Shown piece after piece: positions 10,984-21,371 of a stretch of 64,000 nt of DNA. Made by a program: the position numbers and the translations under genes. The stretch's first letter is position 1. Every line of letters begins with the position of its first letter. Source of the DNA: Aporrectodea caliginosa. Taxonomy: Eukaryota > Annelida > Clitellata > Crassiclitellata > Lumbricidae. The notes below the pieces were generated by a model. The model was not told the origin of the DNA and did no database searches. It saw nothing but the letters and a program-made list of their open reading frames with translations. The stretch is taken from assembly GCA_020284085.1 (NCBI GenBank), contig JACEVL010000294.1:62001-126000 (forward strand), in the 5' to 3' direction.

Positions 10984-12383
10984 TTACATTTGAAGACTTA
11001 AATTATGTCCAATTCCACGAAGATAGTCCAATATGTGTCGATTAGTGTAATCAGCGACGATGCCTTTTATTTTGTCTGCAGTTTCTCTGTAGATTCTTCG
11101 AGATGGATTTGGTAGTTGTCCTGCGATGTACTGCTCGATCTTCATCTCGTTCAGATTCTGTTCCGTTTTCAGGGCATCGATGAATTTCCAGATGGTCGGA
11201 TGATTAGCCCCGATTAGTTCGCTGAACCCTCGATGCCAGCCTTCAACTGAGTTGTTGGTTCTCGGTAGATCCTGTAGAACAGCGTCGAAGCAGTTCCAAA
11301 GTGCATGAGCGAACAATGGAACACTTCGCCCACCTCTTCTTGCCGGTCTACCAATCCAGTTATCTTCAAAATAGATGACGAGGTCTCGAATTATATCTCC
11401 ATTATCGGTGAAGAAGGCTGATTCCAAGAGAGCATCGAAGGCAGCAGCCACGTCGCTTACTGGTACAAAGGCAAGCGACAGAATCTGTCAAATTCTGGAT
11501 CAGAGGTATATCTTTGTCGAAGCTCTTCCTTCGCTTGAATTTTTTTCCATATGCATTGACCCATGTGAAACAAACATCCACGTTGTTCGGCACCTGGATA
11601 GACTGTTTTGAATGCAAGAAGAGCAGCCTGTTCGAAATCTGTCATCACCGACTTCGGTTGAAGATTTGGTTTAAGTTGATTGAGTGCCGTTAGAACTCGA
11701 ACATAGCTATTCGTCGATCTGTCTGTCATCAGAATGAAGACAGTTGGAATGACAGAGCTGTACTTAACAGCGTGGATGGTGTAGAGCTGATTAAATAGCG
11801 GAGGTGTACACTTGAATGTACCGTCTGCATACCAATTCGGGCATTCTGACATCAACTTCAAATTGTCTGATGTTGTGAAGATGAGTATGCGATTAGGAGC
11901 AGAACCACTGTCGTACTTCAGAAAATCGTCTCCTTTGATGGTTTTCTTGTAGACATCTGGTATAACCAATTCATCTATGTTCGCCGGATTCGCCAAAGGA
12001 ACGCCATCATGGCGACGCGCTCTTCTGACGGTTTGCTTGATGGAGCGAACATGAGGCAGCTGACCGGCGACGGCTGTCGATGTGCCTCTAAGTGTTCCTG
12101 CGACAATCTGATGAGTAGACTCTTGTGTTGTCGTCGCTTTAGCTTTGACCTTCTCCATCGTCTTTCTCACTTCCACTTTTGCAGCATCAGGAACATGATT
12201 GTGATTAGACACTGTCACAATATCTTGACCCTCGGTATGGCAACGAGCGCGACATTTAAATCTATCATAATCAGTACATTTCCAGTGCTTTTTCCCCTTT
12301 ATTTCTTTTTCGCGTCGAAAAGTATAACCTTCTACCAACAACAGATCACGACCCTTATTACTTTTAATGAATTCAAGTGGCAT
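10984..12383 (-). pseudogene. FLYWCH-MULE (Mutator-like) transposase, one frameshift
   Basis: The N-terminal part (frame 12383-11457) starts near ATG (MPLEFIKSNKGRD) and has a FLYWCH-type zinc finger (WKC, CRAR, HNH). It continues into a MULE transposase core with ADGTFKCTPPLFNQLYTIHA, MTDFEQAALLAF and GCLFHMGQCIW, which carries the conserved D and the CxxH. After a single-base shift near 11475 the frame at 11451-10984 continues with VSDVAAAFDALLES, NNSVEGWHRGF and IGHNLSL. MULE transposases cut and paste Mutator-like elements; the FLYWCH/MULE combination is common in animal elements of this superfamily. Apart from the shift the gene is well preserved, suggesting recent activity. Confidence 0.9.
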
Positions 12384-12442
12384 TCTCGACGTTCTAGCAC
12401 TACTGTAATAAGAAGTTTGATTTCTGCTGTCTTATATAGTAA

Positions 12443-12690
12443 TACTGTTCCTTGATGCCGCTCAACTCCAAAAAATTCTAATGATTAATTAAAAAAATTA
12501 ACGTTAATTGTTCCTTTGAAATGTATACAACTATAATACTGTTCCTTGATGCCGCTCAACTCCAAAGACTTCTAATGATTAATTAAAATAATTAGGCTAA
12601 CGTTAATTGCTCCTTTGAAATGTATACAACTATAATACTGTTCCTTGATGCCGCTCAACTCCAAAGACTTCTAATGATTAATTAACATTT
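12443..12690. repeat. ~97-bp tandem repeat, about 2.5 copies
   Basis: ACTGTTCCTTGATGCCGCTC recurs at about 12443, 12538 and 12637, each followed by the same TCTAATGATTAATTAA and GAAATGTATACAACTATAAT blocks. It lies immediately 5' of the MULE transposase frame and may be its subterminal region. Confidence 0.9.
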
Positions 12691-13348
12691 TACCTCTTTC
12701 TTGAGAAACCATATTAAGAGGCTGCACAGAAAATTAAATAATAAGATACCAGGACATGTTGTAATGAGCAACGCTGCTATTTCTGTCAAAAGTTTTAGCA
12801 AGACCTTCAGCAATATTATACTCACATTCTGCTCCTAAACAATCATAGATAGACCTTCTAACCTCTTGCACAATGAAATCACGCCAAAACATGCGTTAAA
12901 TAATTGAACTGAACAAATTCCCTGAGTGCTGGAGGAATTCCTTGAGTTTTTCCTGAGTTTTCCAGAGTTAAGAAATTCCCTGAGTTTTCCCTGATTTCCC
13001 TGTTTTCAAGAGTGCTGGCCACCCTGCCTAAGGTAGTCATGTGATATCAGAACGAAGCGATTGAAGACGGACGGGTGACGGTTATACCAACCATCCGCAA
13101 ATGTCAAAGACAGGACAGGAATCAATATTTGCTATTTGAAGTGAAGGAAAACGCAGACCGGGGTCACAGAAGCCCAAGGACTAGGAGTAGAAATATAGTT
13201 TTTGGTAAGTGAGACAGAATACATTATTATTTACAATAAGAAAACCCGGAACTTTCAATATAGAAAAGATATAATAATCTTCACAAACACGTAGCCTAGT
13301 ATACTTACTTCACCTGACTGACCTCCATCCATTCAATTCAGTACTTAC

Positions 13349-13586
13349 CTCCATTCGATGTTAAATAGTTCACGATGTGCGTCTGATCTGCATCTCGTAG
13401 AGCCGCAATCAAACCATCCCATTGATCTTTTGCCAAAATGTACTCCAACAGTTTAGAATTTCTTTTACATGAAGAACCCTGGCTCTTAACATCATCTATT
13501 TCTCTCCATCCAATGGTTCCGTTGGCACGCAGTTTGTCTAGAAGTCCAAAATCAGAATCCATACGTTCCTCCAGAAAGTCTCTGTA
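13349..13586 (-). CDS. Gene B exon: first CARD
   Basis: Strong acceptor (pyrimidine tract then TGAACAG, just above 13586) and a consensus donor GGAG|GTAAGT after 13349; 238 nt, phase 0 in and phase 1 out. The product is a CARD-like helical domain: YRDFLEERMDSDFGLLDKL, ANGTIGWREIDDVKS, NSKLLEYILAKDQWDGLI and a final LRDADQTHIVNYLTSNGG. It ends with the same NGG plus split codon as the other two CARD exons here, supporting a shared exon cassette. It would splice to the CARD exon at 6027-6332 across an intron holding the ~5 kb hAT-like element. No upstream exon or start codon was identified. Confidence 0.65.
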
Positions 13587-13589
13587 CTG

Positions 13590-15110
13590 TTCAGAAGAAA
13601 ACAAAATTAGTTATACAGAAATTAGCCATATAATAATAGTAGTTTCAATATTTAGTGAGTGGGTAGGTTGGTGTGTTCAAAGGTGAACGACCGAAATGCC
13701 AAAGCGAAAATACAACATACAAAAAGGTTACAATTTAATACGGATGTTGATGATCGCAAATCAAGAAGTCCATCACTTCCCATAGAGTCACGCAGGCCAA
13801 GACGACATGCGAACGAAATGCGGTCAAAGATCTACAAGTCCACAGCAGAAGAGTAGAAGTCTGACACAAGTAGGCCTAAACATTGAACTCCAGTATCTTA
13901 GAAATTACTCTGCAAGTTCATCATTTAGACAACATAATTCGCCGAAATGGCAGAGAAAGAGAATAACGACGTACATGACCGGTGACATGCGCAGTAGGCT
14001 ACCTAACAACAGATTTGAAAGTGAAATTCACACAGGCCAAATTGTCAGCGATATTTTGGCCCATCACAAAATGGGTAAAATCAGAGGTCTAATAATATAA
14101 TATCCTTATAATCAAGAAAGCTCGTTTTCAATTATAGTACGTTATGTGTGGAATTAGCTCAACAAATAAATTGACTAAACTGAACAAATTTGGTCTTCAA
14201 CCGATGAAAGGCTAAGCCATTGCTGACGATTCTGTGAACATTACACACGAAAGTTTCGCTTCCAGAGAGACACTGTTTGCTATAATTATAAGCTTACGCA
14301 TTCTTTTGGCCTCAACGGTCGGGAGTCCCGATCGACTTGACACCAAACTTGGCCACGTGGGGTTCAGTTGATCGGCCTTGGCTAAGCACCCGTTAAATAT
14401 TGTTATCTGAGCAATGCAGCCTTTAATTGTTGGCATTGAAATTCTGAGATTTTAAAAGTAGATCATACAAGAGTTAAAGTTCTATGACATTTTCCTTATG
14501 TATTCAAGATGCGATCGTTCTTACTCTCAACGAAACTTGACTCCAGTCGTCTGACACTCATTCCAGATATCGTTCGTCCATCCTTTCTACTGTAAATGAA
14601 ACTTGACTGATTCAACTTTTGGAGAAGTTGCCTTTCCTCGCAAATCACATCTGAACATTGTTCGCTTTTCTGCATCTATTCCAACTTCTGACTCATTTGA
14701 AAGCCACACCGCAACCATGAACTGGTTAATGTTTACCGTCCTTCTCTCTCAATAACGCATGACTTTTTCCTGAATTCCAGACAATTCTTGAATTTATTTG
14801 AATTCTTGGTTCTTCTCCTTCGGAATTTATAATAACACTTTCACACGTATGGCACTAGTCATACACTTGATCTTATTATAACGCAGTGCAGCTGTTCGGC
14901 TATTAGAAATATATCTGGCTGAGTCATATTTGTAGAGTGATTATATCCAGTAGAAATAGCAGTCAGCTACCGAATCTTGTTGCCCAAATAAATTCGTCTC
15001 TCTATGAAATCCTGTATAAGCTTTTTCCAAATAAGTCTATGAGGGTTGTGACTTGCTCTTTCCAGCCCTGGTACTACTCCGTTATTGCCGCTGCAAGGCG
15101 GGTCGCAGTC
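13590..15110. other. No gene recognised
   Basis: Several short frames exist (for example 13807-14100 plus, 14212-14436 minus) but none shows a domain or convincing splice context. A CAACTTTTGGAxAAGTTGCC motif occurs here (about 14616) and again inside the next MITE (about 15160). An upstream exon of gene B is expected in or beyond this stretch. Confidence 0.35.
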
Positions 15111-15118
15111 TTCTAGAA

Positions 15119-15489
15119 CAGCGCTTCCCAATCGTTTAATTGTCACGGTCCGGCAGGTATCAACTTTTGGAAAAGTTGCCTTTCTTCTCACTGCAGGAAG
15201 ACCGGTGCCACATTTGATTAATTATTTATCTGTTTCGTTTTCGATCACCTAAATTCCTCAAGACTAGTGTGCGTTAAAATTGATTTAAGTGCATGTTTAG
15301 CCAATTCTATGACTTTATTGCCCTTTAAATGCTAGTTTAATAAGGTTTTTTGCTATGACCTTGAAAAATATAATAGCCATTTCTTGATTCCGAGACAATT
15401 TGATCAGTTTTTTTACTCACTTTGCGGACAGGCAACTCATTGTTCACGGACCTTCACCGGTCCGCGGACCACCACTTTTGGAAGCACTA
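15119..15489. mobile_element. hAT MITE related to the 28681 element
   Basis: Starts CAGCGCTTCCCAATCG and ends with CGGTCCGCGGACCACCACTT...GGAAGCACTA. The flanking 8-mers TTCTAGAA and CCCTAGAA match at 6 of 8 positions. The right end carries the same GGTCCGCGGACCACCACTTT block as the complete hAT element at 28681-30000, so this is probably its internally deleted derivative. Confidence 0.75.
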
Positions 15490-15944
15490 CCCTAGAAAAT
15501 ATAGGCAATAGTAGGCTACTAAAATTCACCTTCACACCTCGTCTCATAAAATGTAGATATTAGTGTCATAATGTCCGTTAATTTGTCTCAGCAGCTAAAT
15601 CAACCTACTTGTCTCATTTGCTCTTTGATTGTTCTTACTGCCTTTGAAGAAGTGATCATCTTTTCTGCTAAGTAACAAAGATCAAAGTAGAGAATAAGAT
15701 AATGACTGTCTATTCGATTAACGCTTAAGGCCCTGAAAGCCACATGATGTTAAACAATGGATATTATAATACTGGCAAATTTGTCAGCTTTTTATGCACA
15801 AACCTGAGGTTAATCTAAGTGTGTACTCTCATCACATTTTTAAATGAATGTGTTTGCTAACATACCTACAATTAAAACCCACTATAAAAATAGAAAGTGT
15901 GCATTCATAATAAAAAGCTGAAATTTTTATTTATGAAACATTGG

Positions 15945-16184
<240 letters not shown>

Positions 16185-16479
16185 AGCGGATCTGGTACAA
16201 TCACTGGACATCTGTCTAAACCGACCCAAATTCTAGTGCCATCCTCCACTAGGGTGCTCCAGAAAAATAAAAGTTGAAATATCTTTGCTCCACGGACATT
16301 TTCCCATGCGTCACATACAGATGAGTCTAAAAATCCAAATTTTCGGCTTTTACATTAAGGCTAAGCCTTGCCCCAAGCACGATGAAGTTTTAGCAATATT
16401 CGCAATTTTTCGGTTGAAAACACAAATTACCGGTATTTAAGTATATATGAAAAAACTAATATGTTTCATATTTTATTGA

Positions 16480-18577
16480 CCAGAAAATGAAAGGTTGCAA
16501 GTAGAAATACAAGTACTGAGGTCTTAAGTACCTTAAGTATCAAGTACAAGTAAGAATACAAGTACACATGGCTACTGCAAGAACAAGGATGTACTTCCTT
16601 GACAAAGCAATGGTGTATTGCCACATGCACTCGTTTATAATTTTGCTTTTTTGAGAAATATAATGGATGTGAGCATCTTGTCACTCAGATTCGATCGAAA
16701 CTGTTTTAATATTAAACTAAACACACTTTCAACCGGAGCGCTAGATGCAGGCACACTGACAACTCCTACACGCTGGTTTGTCAAGAATAGTTTTGCAGCA
16801 TTCCAAACGTCCAAACAATCTATATCATCAAAGTCATCATGACCTCTGATATTCAACCAGGTTGTCACTTGTGATGATAAGGTGCTCAGTTTCACAGAAG
16901 ATCGTGTACAGTAGTGACCAACTAGCTTAGACTTTTTTGATGCATGAGGTCTGCAGTTTCGGTTGCTGCAACCGTATCTGTGATTATCGTGCCAAAATGA
17001 GACGTTTGTGTAGCAACTGCTCCACCACTGCCAAAGAAACTTGATGTAGTCCCCAACAAAGCATCTGTCTCATTCACATAAGACATAATCATATTGGCAC
17101 GCATTAAATAAGAACATACTAGTTGTAGGCAGTCTTTGACTATTGGAGCAACACGAAGCAAATTCCTTAACCCTTTGGAGGTGAGGTGGGGTATGACACA
17201 CCCCAAGGCTATTCTACGCTGCTTTTTCTACGGAAAACGTAGAACCAGCTTGGATTATTTTTGTCTACCTTAGTGAATGTGAAATACGGACACTTTAGGA
17301 CACTTTCAGGTACTTTTGGACGCCATTTTTTTTTTATTTCTTGCATATTAAAGTGAAATTTTAATTTTTCGTATACATATTGATTTTAAGGAATTTAAAA
17401 AAGTAACGGCACAGTGCCGAAAAATTGTGCGATTATAAGATATTACTGCATATAGTGTTGCATCGATGCAAAATTGATCCATTATTACGGGCATTATGTC
17501 ACGTGATCCCAAATGTTACATGTTTCGAGGGCCACGAAGATGCCATTGCAAAGGGCCGCTTGATTTTGAGCGCCACCACGCTAGCCATATCAATAATGAT
17601 TGAAAACTGTTATTTGTTCCTGAAAATCACCAGTTTAGCCGACAATTGGTTACATAACTATAGTTTAGCTGATAATTATTAGCTCACAATTTATGTTATG
17701 TAGTTGATATTGCGACTTGCAAGTAATTATATGTATTGGGGTATGTCAGACCCCACCTCACCTGAAACGTTACAATGCTTCACCTCACCTCCAAAGGGTT
17801 AATAATTATTAGCTTTTACGTAAAACAGAAAAGTGATTCGCAAATGACTACCTAAGTGGCCTAACTAAGCGCGTTTTGATACAGATGACAATTTTTCCTT
17901 AACAGAGCTATATGCACCATCTCGCACACGCAGCGAAAAACTTTGTCGAGAGGAACTTAGATCACAGAGGAACATAGAAAAATCACAATTTTCACAAGTT
18001 AAAATGCTCTGTTGTGGACCATTCACACATGAATTCCATGTATAAGTCATAGGTTCGGTGGTAGAAGTCCTATAATGCAATTAATAAAATGCGTTAGTCA
18101 CTGCTCAACTCTCCGTATGGAGTCTTTGCAAGTGTTTAACAAAGTTTGATGTTATGCCAGTTGTTTTCTTCAATGATTGTTTTCTCACTACAAAACTTGC
18201 ACTTAGCAGCAGTAGCATTTCCATTGAAAGTGAAATTGTCATAACCAAACTTAACCGCTCTAGGAATATTAGTATTTTTATTGTTAGCATTATCACCGTC
18301 CGTGGCCGCTATTTTAGCAAGACAACCGGAAGAAATTCTGATCAAGATGCGGTCCATACAGAACTGACAAAATATCCAATATCCAGAACGTAAGAATTAA
18401 CGACTTAAAGGAAAAACAAAGCTTAATGGTAAAGTATCCGAGTGCCTGTAGAAATGTCATTCGTGTCTCAAGTAGGCTACGAGTACAAGTACTTAGCTCT
18501 CCAATACAAGTTCAAGTACTTAAAGACTGTACTCAAGTGTAACTTGAGTACAAGTACCAATACTACACCTCTGCATA
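16480..18577 (-). mobile_element. Degenerate hAT transposon (BED finger to hATC)
   Basis: The minus-strand transposase is in pieces. 18105-18357 has a BED-type finger (CKFCSE, then after a frameshift SNFVKHLQRLH). 16922-17206 contains a middle fragment. 16635-16895 holds the hAT C-terminal dimerisation signature, with VPASSAPVESVFS, NLSDKMLTSIIFL. The right end reads, inverted, CAGAGGTGTAGTATTGG, with repeated AAGTAC subterminal motifs, as in hAT elements. Stops and frameshifts plus a piggyBac-like insertion show it is dead. The left end is not clear. Confidence 0.8.
17171..17798. mobile_element. piggyBac-like MITE
   Basis: Flanked by TTAA at 17167-17170 and 17799-17802. The inverted ends begin CCCTTTGGAGGTGAGGTG and are perfect for 18 bp. 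TTAA targets with CCC-starting ends are the piggyBac hallmark. No transposase frame. It is inserted inside the hAT remnant. Confidence 0.9.
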
Positions 18578-18889
18578 CAATAGTTTACAAAAGACGTTAA
18601 TCAAAATAACGAAAATAATTACGTTTTTCCTCCATGATATTGCCGATTTGTAAAGCACATTCGCATATTTTCATATATTCTAACATTTTTGTGCCGGAGG
18701 CAAGGCTTAACCTTTTTCAATTGGTCTGAAAATTGGTACAGTTGAACAAAGTGATAAATGGAATGGGAAAATCGCCGTGGAGCAATACTTTTTGGAACTT
18801 TCTGGAAATACATTACATTTTGGAGCAAACTACTGCGCATACTAACTGCCCATGGTCTATCTGGCCCTAGGCTTTACGACGTGGTGAGG

Positions 18890-19205
18890 GCGACAACGTG
18901 ATAGCCCAACTTTTGAACAACTATGCCTTAAAGCCGATACCTGCCTATTTTCGGCGGTCCTGGTAAACCCGGGCCATGTTTTCCATAGGTTTCTCTATCC
19001 AAGAAAGCCGTTTGCCTATTCCCTTCGACCCCGGTCACATGACCGTGTTTTACCGTTAGCTGACCATGATATGAGAAAAACATTTATAGTTAGAATCATT
19101 TATTCCTATTGACTATTGATTGTTTGTTATATATGATGTACAGTACCCATAATGCGGATTGCAGCTGGTTCAATAAAGAATATACTTACTTAGCCTACTT
19201 ACTTA
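18890..19205 (+). pseudogene. 5'-truncated LINE, CR1/L2-like C-terminus and (TTAC)n tail
   Basis: From about 18898 to a TGA at about 19110 the frame reads SPTFEQLCLKAD, NPGHVFHRFL, YSLRPRSHDRVLP, MRKTFIVR, the usual C-terminal region of CR1/L2-group reverse-transcriptase proteins. The 3' end GCAGCTGGTTCAATAAAGAATATAC leads into TTAC repeats. Related copies: 25232-25660 (minus), 37160-37860 (minus), and a tail at 38010-38055. Confidence 0.8.
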
Positions 19206-20420
19206 CAATCACAATCTTTGCGTCTCGTTTCTGACTGATAAAGCCGCATCCAAAAACTGCTGAACTACAGCTTTTGTCCTTTTGTCTGTCCATTCTTAAA
19301 CTGAGACAAACCATGCTTCGGTCGTTTTATTTTTGGTGAAGGCAAGCGAAACGCGTTAAGCGATTAATTAAAATACTGAAACCGGGAAGTGCAGGTTTCT
19401 AGAGAAAACCATGTAAAAAGAAGCTATCCCTACTTGAAAGAAAACAAACTTTAAAAAATTAGCTGTTGTTGATGCATCACAATGACAAATGAGGATCGGG
19501 TCATTGTTTTACCCAACTGGTAGTCAGTGGGTGCAAACAATTTAGGTAGTTCTATAGGGTTAACACGGGACCCGTGGAAAGATTTTAAGCACATGGTTGG
19601 CATGTTCATATTGGTAATGGCTCTAAACAAAGAGTTCTGAACCTTCAGCTGCTTCAGTAGGCTATGTTTTAACTATTTAAACAAGTAAAATTGCAAGATA
19701 CAGTAATCTACGCGACCGAAGCCTATCCTTCGAATGTACAAATGAAATATAACGAATAACATATACTGCAACTTACATCGTAAGAAACCGAGTAGGCCTA
19801 CTCTATAGAGCTTAAAACAACGCCTAAGTTACGTTTTAATGCTACATAATTCAACCTTTAATCATCATCGGACTCTATTGTAATATTATAGCCTAACTTT
19901 TTAAAAATTACGATATACTAAAGGTCAGATTACTTCGTAGCATTGTAAGCTTACCTCTGGAGACATGATAATTTTTTACAAGTGACGATTTACTTCCAGA
20001 ACTTACGCTAAATCCTGTGCAACCTATAACCTACTTATATTAGACATACAAATGTTATAGACCTACCTCCTTGTACGCACTTATTATCTTTATTGTAGGC
20101 CTGTATCAAATAATCAATAAAAGTGTCGTTTCTCGAGTAGGCGAATTAGCAGAGAACTATATCGTGCATGATATTTACCTGAAGTCAACTGGACACAGAC
20201 AATCACAGATCCCTATAAATTTTATAACTCTACAGTTCTATCTAACTGGATTGAACAAGGGCATAGGCCAAGTGCTTTATGAGCTGAGGCAAACCACTTA
20301 TAAATCAGTCTGTTGTTATCGCCAACGGACCCCCATTGCGTTGGCATAGAGTGTCGCAAACACATTTTCCTTGCTATGAAATCTGATGACTGTACGGCAT
20401 GCATAGAGGTATTATTCGCA
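19206..20420. other. No feature recognised
   Basis: Unique-looking AT-rich sequence; the 92-codon plus frame at 20071-20349 has no recognisable domain. Confidence 0.4.
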
Positions 20421-20779
20421 GCCGGTATCACGAAATAGAGTATCCGTCTTAAGACTATCCGGGGAAATGAATGAATTTATCCCCCGATTGAACAAACCTG
20501 TTTAGAGTATCCGGGGGTAAACCATTCTATCGTCATCGTCATACGCATCACGATAGCCAACACGAGAATCCAGTCAAAATCACCAAAAACGAAAGAAATT
20601 AATTTCAGGTCGACGTACAAACAAAAGATACGCAACTTAAAATATTTTATGTGTACAATAAATCCAAATAGTACGACTGAATACACTCAGAAACCGGCAA
20701 AACTGCAAACTAAACCGAATACTCCATTTCGCTAAAGGGGGTACTCATGTATGGGGATACTCTATTTCGTGACACCGGC
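20421..20779. mobile_element. MITE with GCCGGTATCACGAAATAG ends
   Basis: Inverted ends GCCGGTATCACGAAATAGAG and CTCTATTTCGTGACACCGGC enclose 360 bp with internal GAGTATCCGGGG-type repeats and no frame. A partial second copy starts at 53063. No unambiguous target duplication. Confidence 0.8.
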
Positions 20780-20828
20780 ACATTTTACATAATATTATAG
20801 TCGATTGATGGTCGACCCAATTGCAAAG

Positions 20829-21343
20829 TAGAGAGTGACATGGGGAATTTCCCCGCGGGGAAACCGCGATAACCGCAGTAAATCCAGCGGTAATGGGGAC
20901 AACAATTGCGGTAATATCGCGGTAATGGGGTTTACTCTCGCGGTAATACCGCGGTAATGGGGAATCAGCGGGCAATAAACTCCAGTGGTGTTAAGAACTT
21001 GACAGCTGATAAGGAAATTTTCTTATTTCCGGAAGCCTGCTAGTCGGAAATAGTAAGGACTTGGTTAATGCAAACTGTCGATAAGATAATAACTGTCTAA
21101 TGCAGTCAGCAATGCAAATAGCTTTGTAAGCTAAAATATGTTATTTTTAAAATTTGAATTGGTGTAAACTTTGTGCGGGGAATGTGAAGTCGTCCTGCGG
21201 GGATGAGGTGGTGATGGGGAGAAAACCTGCGGGGATCGGGCGGGGATGGGGACAGACAATGCGGGGATGGGGTGGGGATGGGGAAGACATACTTGCTGCG
21301 GGGTGGGGATGGGGACGATATTGTCTCCCCGCGTCACTCTCTA
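20829..21343. mobile_element. hAT-like MITE, G/C-rich interior
   Basis: Inverted ends TAGAGAGTGACATGGGG and CCCCGCGTCACTCTCTA. Flanking 8-mers TTGCAAAG and TTTCGAAG match at 6 of 8. The interior is built from GCGGTAATGGGG and GGGGATGGGG repeats, unlike the AT-rich surroundings. Confidence 0.8.
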
Positions 21344-21371
21344 TTTCGAAGGAAATAGCTTACGTGTTTAA

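Larger units (their letters stand above)
8075..13026. mobile_element. hAT-like DNA transposon (~5 kb) with nested elements
   Basis: The ends are inverted: CAGGGTGGCCA at 8075 and TGGCCACCCTG ending at 13026. A perfect 5-bp direct repeat CCTAA flanks them (8070-8074 and 13027-13031), which fits the 5-bp-TSD hAT clade (hAT5). Both subterminal regions carry repeated TTCCCTGAGTTTTCC-like motifs. Remnants of a minus-strand transposase lie at 8518-8690, 9895-10440 and about 12690-12900. A Tc1/mariner remnant, a foldback element and a MULE transposase pseudogene sit inside. The whole unit lies in an inferred intron of gene B. Confidence 0.75.
16244..18835. mobile_element. Possible outer TIR element enclosing a hAT insertion
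   Basis: Left sequence GTGCTCCAGAAA...TTTGCTCCACGGACATTTTCC...GGCTAAGCCTTGCC (16254-16370) is matched in inverse at 18690-18835 (GGCAAGGCTTAACC...GGGAAAATCGCCGTGGAGCAA). The repeats are imperfect and the exact ends and TSD are unresolved. If real, the hAT remnant at about 16480-18577 lies inside it. Confidence 0.45.
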
